From Arenibacter hampyeongensis (GTDB taxonomy: Bacteria > Bacteroidota > Bacteroidia > Flavobacteriales > Flavobacteriaceae): a stretch of 64,000 nucleotides of DNA. Location: NCBI RefSeq assembly GCF_002909255.1, contig NZ_PIOB01000004.1:496001-560000 (forward strand). The letters are read 5' to 3'. How positions within the stretch are numbered: position 1 is the first letter of the stretch; each line of letters starts with the position of its first letter. The translations under genes and the position numbers were made by a program. Of this stretch, positions 18,125 through 27,713 are shown piece after piece. The notes beneath the pieces are model-generated. The model had not been told where the DNA came from and made no database searches. It worked only from the letters and a program-made list of their open reading frames with translations.

Positions 18125-18344
18125 TCAAAGCACCATCTTTTAAAAGGTTGGCTACAATTGCTTTCATACTTCATGGAATATGAAACATAAATAAAGATGC
18201 CTATTGGCTTGTGGGAAGAATCAATTCACCATTAACGAGGGAAATGCCAATGGCACCATTATGTTTATTTTCTAGAAAAGTAATGGGGTGAAGAAAAGAG
18301 TGGTGAATTTAATATGATGAGGACTAAAGCATTGGAGTTAAATG

Positions 18345-19595
18345 CTAGAATTGTCTATTTGGGGAAAAGGCATTTATATTCATAGATGTTTTCTTGTCAG
18401 AAATTATTTCCGAGACCAATTGTCCGGTAACTGGTCCAAGACTCCAGCCCATCATGGCATGTCCTGTGGCAATGGTCAAATTTTTAAGGGAACTATTTTT
18501 TCCAATATATGGCAAGCCATCCGGAGAAACTGGGCGTAGACCACTTTTGGCACGCCCAATCTCGTCTTCATTAATTTCGATTTCTGGATAAAACCGGGTT
18601 ACAGCTTTCGCAATAGCTTGAACGCGTTGTTTTTTAATAATATCATTGATTCCGGAGAATTCCATGGTTCCTGCAAAGCGGGTATACTCATTCATAGGGG
18701 TAACAGCCACCTTGGCTTCCATTAAAATGGCAGGAATGGTAATTCCTGTTGGACGTTGCACGTTTATACTATAGCCTTTACCTGCCTGTATCGGAAGTTT
18801 TATCTTCATTTTCTTGGATAATTTATCGCTCCAAGAGCCGGCCGCCAAAACAATTTCATCAGCAGAATATTCGGCCTTATCAGTAATAACTTTGGTTATT
18901 TGGCCATTAACTGCCACTATATCCGTGACCTCCTCATTGGTTTTAATGATCACGCCGTTTCTCTTTAAATAATCCAGCATTTTTTCCATGAACTCCGTCG
19001 GTGTGGTATGTCCATCGCACTCATAATGAACAGCACCTTTAACATCCATGTTAAGGTTGGGTTGTAATTTGTCCAATGCTTTTTTGTCCAAGGAGCTAAC
19101 TTCCAGCCCTAAAAAGGAAGCCTTTTTAGCCACCTCCAATTCATGATCTCCTTCTGCGTCCGTTTTATATAACATTAACAAGCCCTTTCTTTCTAACTGA
19201 AAATCCCCTAAATCTCCACTATTTTTAATAGCTGCGAAAAGTTCCCTACTCATTAGATTAATTTCCTTGATCAACGGAATGGCAAGGGCAACTTTTTCCT
19301 TGGTGGATGATTTGTGAAAATACCATGACCACTTAAAAAAGTCCATATCCCATCTGGGTTTCATATAAAACGGACTGGTTGGATTGAACATCCATTTAAG
19401 CCCTTTTAAAATCATTCCCGGGGAAGCAAGGGGAATAATATGACTGGGGGTAATATATCCGGCGTTGACAAAGGAGGCTCCGGATGTAATATTCGATTTG
19501 TCCACTATGGTAACCTGATGGCCTTCTTTATGTAAAAAGTAGGCCGAACAGAGTCCTACGATTCCACCACCTATGATCAATACGTTTTTCTCCAT
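18345..19595 (-). CDS. FAD-dependent D-hydroxyproline dehydrogenase (DadA-like)
   Basis: 416 residues of the DadA/glycine oxidase family. It starts with the dinucleotide-binding motif VLIIGGGIVGLCSAYFL and ends with the FAD-binding GLPYIGKNSSLKNLTIATGHAMMGWSLGPVTGQLV. In this operon it most likely oxidises cis-4-hydroxy-D-proline to 1-pyrroline-4-hydroxy-2-carboxylate. The start is 1 base after the stop of the epimerase gene, so the two are translationally close. No signal peptide; it probably attaches to the inner membrane face and feeds the respiratory chain. Assignment of substrate rests on the operon. Confidence 0.88.
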   Translation of the reverse strand: MEKNVLIIGGGIVGLCSAYFLHKEGHQVTIVDKSNITSGASFVNAGYITPSHIIPLASPGMILKGLKWMFNPTSPFYMKPRWDMDFFKWSWYFHKSSTKEKVALAIPLIKEINLMSRELFAAIKNSGDLGDFQLERKGLLMLYKTDAEGDHELEVAKKASFLGLEVSSLDKKALDKLQPNLNMDVKGAVHYECDGHTTPTEFMEKMLDYLKRNGVIIKTNEEVTDIVAVNGQITKVITDKAEYSADEIVLAAGSWSDKLSKKMKIKLPIQAGKGYSINVQRPTGITIPAILMEAKVAVTPMNEYTRFAGTMEFSGINDIIKKQRVQAIAKAVTRFYPEIEINEDEIGRAKSGLRPVSPDGLPYIGKNSSLKNLTIATGHAMMGWSLGPVTGQLVSEIISDKKTSMNINAFSPNRQF

Positions 19596-19596
19596 T

Positions 19597-20604
19597 CTAT
19601 ATTACTTGAAATCCGTGTGCATAAGGATCATCATCGTCAATAATAATGTTATTGTATCCGTAAACTTGGGCCCACCCCCTAATACTTGGGACAATGGCCT
19701 TTAATCCGGATAGCGTAGTCTCCTCCTCCACTCTGCCAGTAAATTGGGACCCAATAAAACTTTCGTGAATAAAATCTTCCCCCACCTTTAATTTACCCTT
19801 GGCGTGCCATTGTGCCATGCGCGCAGAGGTACCAGTACCACAGGGCGATCTGTCTATAGCCTTGTCCCCATAAAAAACAGCATTCCTTGCTGTGGCCTCT
19901 GGCGATATGGTGTTGCCTGTCCAAAGGATATGGCTAACACCGTTTATGGTAGTGTTCTCTGGATGGATAAAGTGGTCAGGATATTTTAGATTGATTTTCT
20001 CCCTTATTTCTTGACTGTACTGAATCAATTTACTGGCGGAATATTCCTGAATTCCCTCGAAATTTTTTTGTGGATCGAATATAGCATAGTAGTTTCCCCC
20101 ATAGGCAACGTCGAAAATCAGTTCTCCTAGATCCGAACAGTTTATGGTGAGCTCCAAGGCGGCCAAATAAGATTTGACATTGATCAATTTTACCCAATCC
20201 ACTTTTTTGCCAGTCTGCTGGTATTGGATGTTCACCAAGCCAGCGGGGGTTTCCATACGAATCCTTCCGGGCTGCTTTGGAGAGATTAGACCTTCCTCTA
20301 TCCCAATGGTTATAGCTCCGATCGTGCCATGTCCGCACATGGGAAGGCAACCACTGGTTTCTATAAATAAAATACCAAAATCGTTTTCAGGGTCGGAGGG
20401 TGGGTAAAAAATACTTCCACTCATCATATCATGACCACGAGGCTCAAACATTAAACCTTTCCGAATCCAATCGAACTCCTTTAGGAAATGCTGGCGCTTA
20501 TCGCTCATGTTTTTGCCCAATAAATTTGGGCCTCCCCCGGCAACCACCCTAACGGGATTCCCGCAAGTATGGGCATCCACGCAAAAAAAGGTCTTTCTGG
20601 CCAT
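19597..20604 (-). CDS. 4-hydroxyproline 2-epimerase (proline racemase family)
   Basis: 335 residues. Both active-site cysteines are present: Cys90 in MCGHGTIGAI and Cys255 in DRSPCGTGTSARM. Two cysteines fit an epimerase or racemase; trans-3-hydroxyproline dehydratases of the same family usually have Ser or Thr at the first site. It inverts C2 of trans-4-hydroxy-L-proline to give cis-4-hydroxy-D-proline. It lies between the aldehyde dehydrogenase (gap 4 bases) and the FAD dehydrogenase (gap 1 base), a typical hydroxyproline degradation arrangement. Confidence 0.9.
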   Translation of the reverse strand: MARKTFFCVDAHTCGNPVRVVAGGGPNLLGKNMSDKRQHFLKEFDWIRKGLMFEPRGHDMMSGSIFYPPSDPENDFGILFIETSGCLPMCGHGTIGAITIGIEEGLISPKQPGRIRMETPAGLVNIQYQQTGKKVDWVKLINVKSYLAALELTINCSDLGELIFDVAYGGNYYAIFDPQKNFEGIQEYSASKLIQYSQEIREKINLKYPDHFIHPENTTINGVSHILWTGNTISPEATARNAVFYGDKAIDRSPCGTGTSARMAQWHAKGKLKVGEDFIHESFIGSQFTGRVEEETTLSGLKAIVPSIRGWAQVYGYNNIIIDDDDPYAHGFQVI

Positions 20605-20608
20605 TAAA

Positions 20609-22192
20609 TTATAGATTCTGTTTGGTGTGTTCCCCGTTCACAAGTCTCATTATTCCCAACGGATTATTATTTTTTAAGGCCTCCGGCAATAATTCTGAAG
20701 GCCAACTTTGGAAAGAGACGGGCCGTACCCATCGCCTAATGGCAGAGGTTCCAACCGAGGTGAACCTACTGTCCGTTGTGGAAGGAAATGGGCCTCCGTG
20801 CATCATGGACGGACAAACTTCCACTCCTGTCGGCACCCCATTGAATATTATACGCCCTACCCTATTCACCAAGGCATTTACTACCCCTGTATACGTTTGT
20901 ATTTCGGTTTCCGTTCCTAAAATAGTACCTGTCAGTTGCCCTTCCAATTCTTGGGTCACTTTTATCAACTCCTCTTTGTCTATGCATTGAACTACGATTG
21001 AAAATGGTCCAAAAACCTCTTTATGCAAAACAGGGTTGGCTAAAAAATCCTCGGCCGATACTGTTAATACCTTCTGTTGTGCAAAATTTGGGGATACCTT
21101 GCCATTATGTGAAGCTACCTCTACGGTCTTTGGTTGTGAAGACAATTCTTTTTTTCCTTTTTCATAACCTTTATATATGTTGGGATGTAACATACAGGTA
21201 GGATCCAATTTTTCTATTTCTGTTCCTAATTTTGAAACAAAACTATCCAGGGCCATTCCCTTTATGCCTAGAATAAGCCCAGGATTGGTGCAAAATTGTC
21301 CAGCTCCCAACATAATGGAACCTGCGTATTGGGTTGCCCATTCTGACCCTTTTTGCTCCAAGGCAGATGGTAGGACTATCACGGGATTAATACTGCCCAT
21401 TTCGGCAAAAACCGGAATTGGCTCCTTTCTTTGGGTAGCCAATCTATAAAGGGCCATTCCTCCATTTGTACTACCTGTGAAACCTATTCCTTTTACTTTC
21501 GGGTGTACTGTTAATAGCTGTCCCACTTCTAAATCACTACTATTTAGATTGGAAAATACGCCATCGGGCATACCAGTCTTTTTAGCTGCTATGGCTATAG
21601 CTGAGGCTACGAGCTCTCCTGTACCGGCATGCATTGGGTGACTTTTTACAATTACGGGACATCCGGCAGCAAGAGCACTGGCCGTATCTCCCCCAGCGGT
21701 AGAAAACGCTAATGGGAAATTGCTGGCACCAAATATGACAATAGGACCAATAGGCAGCAACATTTTTCTTAGGTCTACTTTTGGCAATGGCTCCCTGTCC
21801 GGCTGAGCGGTATCAATGGTAGCCTCAACCCATGAGCCCTCCTCCAATAAGGTAGCAAAGGCTCGAAGTTGCCCCATTGTTCTACCACGTTCTCCTTTGG
21901 CCCTACCTTCCGGTAAACCTGATTCCTGTACATAAACGGAAATCAATTCATCTCCCAAGGATTCAATTTCGCTGGCAATGGCCTTTAAGAATTCTGCTTT
22001 TTTTCTATCTGAAAAAGCGCGATACGTTTCAAACGCTACCGCTGCTTTTTCTACCGCTGCATTTACCTCTTCCTCAGATGCTTCATGGAAAATCCATTCC
22101 GTAGGTTTATTTAATTTTGGATTGAAGGTTGAATATGTTCTACTGTTTTTGGCCGATGTATCTACTCCAATATAGTTTTTCCCTGTAATCAT
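20609..22192 (-). CDS. 2,5-dioxovalerate (alpha-ketoglutarate semialdehyde) dehydrogenase
   Basis: 527 residues, the length of the long KGSADH subfamily of aldehyde dehydrogenases. Catalytic residues are visible: Cys301 (GAGQFCTNPGL), Glu264 (PVFAEMGSINPV), Asn158 (FGASNFPLAF) and Lys183 (CPVIVKSHPMHAGT), plus the FTGSTNGG cofactor loop. It oxidises 2,5-dioxopentanoate to 2-oxoglutarate with NAD(P)+, the last step of hydroxyproline (and some sugar acid) degradation. Second gene of the operon, 95 bases after the deaminase gene. Confidence 0.93.
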   Translation of the reverse strand: MITGKNYIGVDTSAKNSRTYSTFNPKLNKPTEWIFHEASEEEVNAAVEKAAVAFETYRAFSDRKKAEFLKAIASEIESLGDELISVYVQESGLPEGRAKGERGRTMGQLRAFATLLEEGSWVEATIDTAQPDREPLPKVDLRKMLLPIGPIVIFGASNFPLAFSTAGGDTASALAAGCPVIVKSHPMHAGTGELVASAIAIAAKKTGMPDGVFSNLNSSDLEVGQLLTVHPKVKGIGFTGSTNGGMALYRLATQRKEPIPVFAEMGSINPVIVLPSALEQKGSEWATQYAGSIMLGAGQFCTNPGLILGIKGMALDSFVSKLGTEIEKLDPTCMLHPNIYKGYEKGKKELSSQPKTVEVASHNGKVSPNFAQQKVLTVSAEDFLANPVLHKEVFGPFSIVVQCIDKEELIKVTQELEGQLTGTILGTETEIQTYTGVVNALVNRVGRIIFNGVPTGVEVCPSMMHGGPFPSTTDSRFTSVGTSAIRRWVRPVSFQSWPSELLPEALKNNNPLGIMRLVNGEHTKQNL

Positions 22193-22287
22193 TGTAAATT
22201 TATGTTATAATTATGCGCTCCAAATGAGCAAATATGTTTCACCAGCTAAAGTAACACTTTAGCTGGTTTTTCACGGTTACAATATGG

Positions 22288-23208
22288 CTAAACCAATTCT
22301 ACCCTATAATTCGGAAGGGTTGGTCTTGTCCTCATCCCTTCTTCAATAATTTTTAAGACCCTTTTTCTTTCCTCTCCTTGTAGCGGTAGTCTGGGAGCCC
22401 GTACCTGTTCTGTTCCAATGCCCGTAGCAACTTCGGCCAACTTTATGTTTTGGACCAATTGAGGGTTGATGTCCAATTCCAACAAAGGCAAAAACCACCT
22501 ATAAATGGCTAAGGCCTCCCTAATTTTCCCTGCTTTGGCCAAATTGTGGATGGCAACCGTTTCCGCAGGGAAGGCGCATACTAAACCAGCTACCCAGCCG
22601 TCTGCACCCATTAGAATACTCTCCAATCCTAAGGTATCAACACCTGTCAAAACCTTTAAGCGATTGCCAAATCGATTTTTAATTCTTGTAATATTAGAAA
22701 TATCGCGGGTAGATTCCTTAACCGCCTGGATGTTATCCATCGTTAATAATTCCTCGAACATATCCAAGGTTACTTCTATTCCGTAATCTATAGGGTTATT
22801 ATAGACCATGATGGGCAAGTCAGTGCTTTTGGCGACTTCCTTAAAGTAGGTTACCGTTTCAAAGTCATTGGCCTTATAACGCATTGGAGGAAGCATCATT
22901 AAACCACTGGCCCCGTATTGCACCGCCTTGGAGGCCGCTTCAATGGCGCCTTTAGTAGTTTGTTCCGCAATATTAATTATTACTGGGATTTTTCCATCAA
23001 CAATAGCTACCGTCTCCTGTATAAGTATTTTCTTTTCATCGTCGGTAAGTGTACTGGCTTCACCTAGGGTGCCACCTAAAATAATGGCGTTGACTCCAGC
23101 TTCCATCTGTGCCCGAATATTAACCTCGAACATTTTTATATCCAATTTATCCTCTGATGTGAATTTGGTGGTCACTGCAGGCATTACGCCTTCCCATTTT
23201 ATTTGCAT
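22288..23208 (-). CDS. 1-pyrroline-4-hydroxy-2-carboxylate deaminase (DapA superfamily)
   Basis: 306 residues of the DHDPS/NAL (TIM barrel, class I aldolase) superfamily. The Schiff-base Lys164 (IQAVKESTRDISN) and the catalytic Tyr136 (PIMVYNNPIDYG) are present, together with the GGTLGEASTLTDDEK loop. In this operon it should deaminate and dehydrate pyrroline-4-hydroxy-2-carboxylate to 2,5-dioxopentanoate plus ammonia. First gene of the hydroxyproline operon. Sequence alone cannot exclude another DapA-like activity; the three neighbours make the assignment strong. Confidence 0.9.
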   Translation of the reverse strand: MQIKWEGVMPAVTTKFTSEDKLDIKMFEVNIRAQMEAGVNAIILGGTLGEASTLTDDEKKILIQETVAIVDGKIPVIINIAEQTTKGAIEAASKAVQYGASGLMMLPPMRYKANDFETVTYFKEVAKSTDLPIMVYNNPIDYGIEVTLDMFEELLTMDNIQAVKESTRDISNITRIKNRFGNRLKVLTGVDTLGLESILMGADGWVAGLVCAFPAETVAIHNLAKAGKIREALAIYRWFLPLLELDINPQLVQNIKLAEVATGIGTEQVRAPRLPLQGEERKRVLKIIEEGMRTRPTLPNYRVELV

Positions 23209-23232
23209 TGCTATAAGTTTTAAAATTAATTA

Positions 23233-23240
23233 CAAATTTA
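23233..23240 (-). promoter_or_regulatory. Candidate -7 box for the hydroxyproline operon
   Basis: CAAATTTA on the plus strand is TAAATTTG on the minus strand, matching TAnnTTTG, 25 bases upstream of the deaminase ATG. No -33 TTG was found. The rest of the 319-base divergent gap up to 23527 shows no gene and no clear palindrome. Confidence 0.4.
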
Positions 23241-23469
23241 GTAAAATCACTCCCCTTGGAATAAAGGTATATTAGCCAAACTTGAGAGAATATTAACCAA
23301 TCCATTCTTAACTGCCTTAATTAAAGGTTAATATAATACTTTAAATGGGCATAGGTTAATACTCAAGTAATTCCGTTTTCGCACTCATTATATTGTTGGG
23401 CTGAACTATTAGAAACACCTTAAGTTCAATATAGGTAACACATAGAACAGTTTTATAAAAATAGTAAGA

Positions 23470-23497
23470 TTGTTTCTTTAAGATTTCCCTATTTTTG
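23470..23497 (+). promoter_or_regulatory. Full Bacteroidetes promoter for the M28 peptidase gene
   Basis: TTG at 23470-23472, then 17 bases, then TATTTTTG at 23490-23497. Both elements and the spacing match the Bacteroidetes sigma-ABfr consensus TTG-N17-23-TAnnTTTG. Transcription would start near 23504, leaving about 24 bases to the ATG at 23528; this excludes the upstream TTG (23495) as a start codon. Confidence 0.62.
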
Positions 23498-23527
23498 AAA
23501 AATTCTGAAATAATTAAAGTTTACTCA

Positions 23528-25090
23528 ATGAAAAAAATATTGTTTGTTGCTCTTGGGCTTTTCTTGGCCTGCAACTCATCACAAAAAACGATTTCTCAAC
23601 AGACGGAACCGGTAAAAACCGCAGTAGACCCTCAGGTCTATGCTGAATCCATTACGGAAGCTGAATTAAAAGAACATCTCTATACCTATGCCTCGGACGA
23701 ATTTGAAGGTAGGGATACAGGAGAACCAGGGCAAAAGAAAGCAGTAGAGTATTTAAAGGCAGAATATGTGCAACTAGAGATTCCTGCCGCCCAAGCTGAT
23801 GGGGACTACTTCCAAAATGTTCCCTTGGTCATAAATCGGCTCCCGAAAGGCAGTGTTTCCATTAATGGTAAGAATATTGAAAATGGTGATGGTTTGTTAA
23901 CCTTTTCCGCTGCTAATGGAAGTTATGATAATATTGTATATGTCAATAATGGTATTGAAGAAGCAATCTATTCGGATTATGCCGGGTTGGATGTAAAGGG
24001 AAAAATTGTATTGATGAAAGCAGGGGAACCTGTTAATGCTGATGGTACATATAGATTATCGGGCACCAATGAAAAGTCTGTTTGGAGCAATATGTCCGAA
24101 TCTATTGGAAAAAGAATGGAATTGGCATCAAGCAAAGGTGCCATAGGAGTTTTGTATTTCGATGAAGGCAATTTTGGCCGTTTTAAAAATAGGTTCAATT
24201 TTATGCAAGGTAACGATGGCGGTAGTATGGTGCTTAAAGATGAAATGGAATCAGATTTCTTCAGCTTTTTTATTGATGCCATGGTTGCCAACACCATTCT
24301 CCCCAATATTTTATCTGAAAATACATCAAAAAACATTCCTACAAAATTGGTTTTGAATATTGAAAGCGATAGTCAAGATGTGGATTCAGAGAATGTAGTG
24401 GCCGTGATTAAAGGTTCTGAAAAACCAAATGAGTATGTTATAATCTCGGCACATCTAGATCATGTTGGAGTAAATAATGCAGGGGAGATTTTTAATGGAG
24501 CGGATGATGACGGTTCCGGAACTGTTGGACTCTTGGAAATTGCGGAAGCCTTTAAGAAGGCTGTGGATGAAGGCCATGGTCCCAAAAGATCCGTCGTTTT
24601 TCTGCATGTTACAGGAGAGGAAAAAGGGCTTTTAGGCTCCAAATACTACGCCGATCATGACCCTATTTTTCCATTGTCCGAAACTGTGGCCAATTTAAAT
24701 ATTGATATGATTGGAAGAATAGATCCCAACCGTAAAGGTGATAGGAATTATATTTACTTAATAGGTTCTGATAAATTGAGCACAGAACTTCATGAGCTAT
24801 CGGAAGAGGTGAACAGAAAATATATGAATATTGAATTGGATTACACCTTTAATGATGAAAATGATCCCAACCGTTTTTACTACAGAAGCGATCACTACAA
24901 CTTTGCAAAAAACAATATTCCCATAATTTTTTATTTTAATGGCACACATGCCGATTATCACCAACCTGGTGATACACCGGACAAAATAAATTACGACCTA
25001 CTGCAAAATAGAACCCGACTTGTCTTTTTTACGGCTTGGGAGTTAGCCAATCGGGATGCTCGTCCAAAGGTAGATAAGGCTGCTAAGTAG
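23528..25090 (+). CDS. M28 family aminopeptidase lipoprotein
   Basis: 520 residues from ATG 23528, chosen because the signal MKKILFVALGLFLAC starts there with lipobox FLAC. Zinc ligands of the M28 family are in order: ISAHLDHVG (His), GADDDGSG (bridging Asp), GEEKGLLGS (catalytic and ligand Glu), LNIDMIGR (Asp) and HADYHQPGDTPDK (His). A PA-type insert is likely between about 140 and 290. Exported and anchored, it would release N-terminal residues from peptides. It is divergent from the hydroxyproline operon and followed by a strong terminator. Confidence 0.93.
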   Translation: MKKILFVALGLFLACNSSQKTISQQTEPVKTAVDPQVYAESITEAELKEHLYTYASDEFEGRDTGEPGQKKAVEYLKAEYVQLEIPAAQADGDYFQNVPLVINRLPKGSVSINGKNIENGDGLLTFSAANGSYDNIVYVNNGIEEAIYSDYAGLDVKGKIVLMKAGEPVNADGTYRLSGTNEKSVWSNMSESIGKRMELASSKGAIGVLYFDEGNFGRFKNRFNFMQGNDGGSMVLKDEMESDFFSFFIDAMVANTILPNILSENTSKNIPTKLVLNIESDSQDVDSENVVAVIKGSEKPNEYVIISAHLDHVGVNNAGEIFNGADDDGSGTVGLLEIAEAFKKAVDEGHGPKRSVVFLHVTGEEKGLLGSKYYADHDPIFPLSETVANLNIDMIGRIDPNRKGDRNYIYLIGSDKLSTELHELSEEVNRKYMNIELDYTFNDENDPNRFYYRSDHYNFAKNNIPIIFYFNGTHADYHQPGDTPDKINYDLLQNRTRLVFFTAWELANRDARPKVDKAAK

Positions 25091-25115
25091 AATAGAGACA
25101 TAAAATTTTGATTAG

Positions 25116-25148
25116 GGTGGTTGTATTAGTTTCAACCACCTTTTTTTT
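25116..25148 (+). terminator. Intrinsic terminator after the M28 peptidase gene
   Basis: GGTGGTTG (25116-25123) pairs perfectly with CAACCACC (25133-25140), followed at once by eight T. A textbook terminator, 25 bases past the stop codon. Confidence 0.88.
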
Positions 25149-25411
25149 GTTCCAATTGTAAAAGTTTATATAGGAAAATTGGACTTGTCATCTATAATTT
25201 CCAAGCTGGAAATGTAGGCCGTATCCTATAAGTGGAAAATGATGGGTTATATTCAAAACAATCATCAACATTTATGTTGAACATCGTAATTATTCCTATA
25301 ATAATTTCAAGGATTTATAAGATAGTCTTAATTTTGCATGCTAGTGAAAAGTAGGCAGTAGGCCACTTTATAAAAAAGGAAATCTAAGATCATAAATCAT
25401 AACCCTATAAA
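25149..25411. other. Leader region of the leucine operon
   Basis: No gene. It contains TAATTTTG at 25329-25336, a full match to the -7 consensus without a clear -33 TTG, 75 bases before leuC. I looked for a leucine-rich leader peptide with an attenuator and saw none. Confidence 0.4.
25329..25336 (+). promoter_or_regulatory. Candidate -7 box for leuC
   Basis: TAATTTTG matches TAnnTTTG; leader of about 70 bases to the leuC ATG. No TTG at the -33 spacing. Confidence 0.38.
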
Positions 25412-26818
25412 ATGAAAAAAACGTTATTTGATAAAGTGTGGGATTCCCACGTTGTTCATAAAATCGAAAATGGGCCGGATGTATTGTTCATAGACCGTCA
25501 CATGGTTCATGAGGTTACTAGTCCGGTAGCATTTCTAGGCATAAAAAGTAGGGGTATTCCAGTAATGTATCCAGAACGTACTTTTGCCACTGCAGACCAC
25601 AATACGCCTACCATTAATCAGCATTTGCCGGTTAAGGATCCACTTTCAGCCAATCAGTTGAAAGCATTGGAAGAGAATTCAAAGGCCCATGGCATATCCT
25701 ATTGGGGACTTGGGCATGAAAAAAATGGTATTGTTCACGTTGTAGGCCCTGAGTACGGAATTACACAACCAGGAGCAACCATAGTATGTGGTGATTCGCA
25801 TACCTCTACCCATGGAGCATTTGGAGCCATAGCATTTGGTATCGGAACTTCCGAAGTGGAGATGGTTTTGGCTACACAGTGTATTATGCAGCAGAAAGCC
25901 AAATCTATGCGTATTAATGTAAATGGAAAACTTGGTAGAGGGGTAACTTCAAAAGATGTAGCCCTATATGTAATTTCCAAACTGTCCACCTCTGGTGCTA
26001 CAGGATACTTTGTGGAATATGCAGGGGATGTGTTCAGGAATATGACTATGGAAGGTAGGATGACCGTTTGCAACCTAAGCATTGAGATGGGTGCCCGTGG
26101 AGGTATGATCGCTCCAGATGAAAAGACTTTTGAGTATATAAAAGGACGCGAATTTACTCCGGTTGGTGCAGCTTGGGATACCGCTATGGAATACTGGGAA
26201 ACACTTAAAACGGATGAGGGTGCAACTTTTGATAAGGAAATAACTTTTGATGCCACGGATATAGAACCAATGATTACCTACGGAACCAATCCAGGGATGG
26301 GTATCGGAATTTCCAATGGTATTCCAATGGCAGAAGCTGTAGAAGGTGGTGTTGCAACTTACAAAAAGTCCCTACAATATATGGCTTTTAATGAGGGTGA
26401 TAATATGATTGGCAAGCCAATTGATTTTGTGTTCTTGGGAAGTTGTACCAATGGACGTATTGAAGACTTTAGAGCCTTTGCCTCTATTGTAAAAGGTAGA
26501 AAAAAGGCAGATAATGTAACCGCATGGTTGGTACCGGGATCACATAAGGTGGAATCGGCCATAAAGGAAGAAGGCATTTTGGATATTTTGCACGAGGCTG
26601 GCTTTGAATTACGTGAACCTGGTTGTTCGGCTTGTTTGGCCATGAACGATGATAAGGTGCCTGCCGGAAAATATGCAGTTAGTACTTCGAACCGAAACTT
26701 TGAAGGAAGACAAGGTCCTGGGTCAAGAACACTTTTGGCAAGTCCACTTGTTGCCGCTGCCGCTGCCGTAACAGGAAAGGTGACAGATCCAAGGGAGTTG
26801 ATGCAGGAATTGGTTTAA
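25412..26818 (+). CDS. leuC: 3-isopropylmalate dehydratase large subunit
   Basis: 468 residues, standard length. The three [4Fe-4S] cysteines are in [14 protein letters not shown] and GCSACLAMN; other signatures are [20 protein letters not shown] and [31 protein letters not shown]. With LeuD it isomerises 2-isopropylmalate to 3-isopropylmalate in leucine synthesis (a role in citramalate isomerisation is also known in the family). First gene of leuC-leuD-leuA-leuB. Confidence 0.97.
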   Translation: MKKTLFDKVWDSHVVHKIENGPDVLFIDRHMVHEVTSPVAFLGIKSRGIPVMYPERTFATADHNTPTINQHLPVKDPLSANQLKALEENSKAHGISYWGLGHEKNGIVHVVGPEYGITQPGATIVCGDSHTSTHGAFGAIAFGIGTSEVEMVLATQCIMQQKAKSMRINVNGKLGRGVTSKDVALYVISKLSTSGATGYFVEYAGDVFRNMTMEGRMTVCNLSIEMGARGGMIAPDEKTFEYIKGREFTPVGAAWDTAMEYWETLKTDEGATFDKEITFDATDIEPMITYGTNPGMGIGISNGIPMAEAVEGGVATYKKSLQYMAFNEGDNMIGKPIDFVFLGSCTNGRIEDFRAFASIVKGRKKADNVTAWLVPGSHKVESAIKEEGILDILHEAGFELREPGCSACLAMNDDKVPAGKYAVSTSNRNFEGRQGPGSRTLLASPLVAAAAAVTGKVTDPRELMQELV

Positions 26819-26957
26819 AAGTACTTTTTGCACTTTCTCTAACTCTAAACAGAATTTATAGGTCGCTAAAAGACGCTCCTAAGAGATTTATTCGGATTTG
26901 GTTAAGAAAGTTGATATAAAATAAGAAATAAAAAATAAAGTTTAATTTTCGTTTTGC

Positions 26958-26971
26958 GCTAAGCGCTTAGC
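26958..26971. repeat. 14-bp perfect palindrome between leuC and leuD
   Basis: GCTAAGC-GCTTAGC is a perfect palindrome with no spacer, 17 bases before leuD. It lies in the 170-base leuC-leuD gap, large for an operon, and could be an operator or a minor hairpin. No function can be assigned. Confidence 0.3.
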
Positions 26972-26988
26972 ACATAAGTTTAAATAAT

Positions 26989-27585
26989 ATGGCATACGAT
27001 AAATTTAATATACTTAAAACAACAGCGGTTCCACTTCCTATAGAAAATGTGGATACCGATCAAATTATACCAGCCCGATTTCTTAAGGCTACAGAACGTA
27101 AAGGTTTTGGGGACAATTTGTTCCGGGATTGGCGCTATAACCCTGATAACAGTCCAAAAAAGGACTTCGTTCTAAACGACCCTACTTATAGCGGTAAGAT
27201 TTTGGTGGGTGCTAAGAATTTTGGGTCAGGTTCTTCTAGGGAGCACGCTGCCTGGGCAGTCTATGACTATGGATTTAGGTGTGTGGTATCCAGTTTTTTT
27301 GCAGATATCTTTAAAAACAACTGCTTGAATATTGGAGTATTGCCCGTACAGGTGAGCGCCCCATTCTTGGAAAAAATTTACACTGCCATTGAAGCAGACC
27401 CCAAAACGGAGTTAGTGGTCAACTTGCCAGAACAGACTATTACCTTGTCCACTACTGGTGAATCGGAAAGTTTTGACATCAACCATTATAAGAAAGATAA
27501 TATGCTTAATGGCTTTGATGACATTGACTACCTATTGAACATTAAAGAAAATATTCGGGAATTTGCCCAAACCACCCCATTGTAA
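26989..27585 (+). CDS. leuD: 3-isopropylmalate dehydratase small subunit
   Basis: 198 residues, the normal length for the swivelling domain. Signatures: PIENVDTDQIIPARFLK, GAKNFGSGSSREHAAWAVYDYGFRCVVSSFFADIFKNNCLNIGVLPV. It forms the heterodimer with LeuC. It is followed by a 128-base gap and then leuA. Confidence 0.96.
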   Translation: MAYDKFNILKTTAVPLPIENVDTDQIIPARFLKATERKGFGDNLFRDWRYNPDNSPKKDFVLNDPTYSGKILVGAKNFGSGSSREHAAWAVYDYGFRCVVSSFFADIFKNNCLNIGVLPVQVSAPFLEKIYTAIEADPKTELVVNLPEQTITLSTTGESESFDINHYKKDNMLNGFDDIDYLLNIKENIREFAQTTPL

Positions 27586-27713
27586 AATATCGGGTTGTGT
27601 TATTCTCGCCAAGTGTTTCATGTTGCTTGCCCTTCTTCTTGATATGCCAAGGTGGGGATTTATTACTTATTAGGTTATTGGACAATAGAAATACGCTTAC
27701 TAGTTCAACATAA

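Noticed and set aside
18201-18310. Minus-strand frame reading HPITFLENKHNGAIGIS and then LVNGELILPTSQ, just downstream of the hydroxyproline operon
   Set aside because: The peptide looks protein-like, but it is only about 35 codons, has no start and no family I can name. It may be a tiny remnant, but the support is too weak.
25338-25361. Seven-codon frame (MLVKSRQ) before leuC as a leader peptide
   Set aside because: It would begin upstream of or at the expected transcription start, has one Leu codon only, and no attenuator stem follows.
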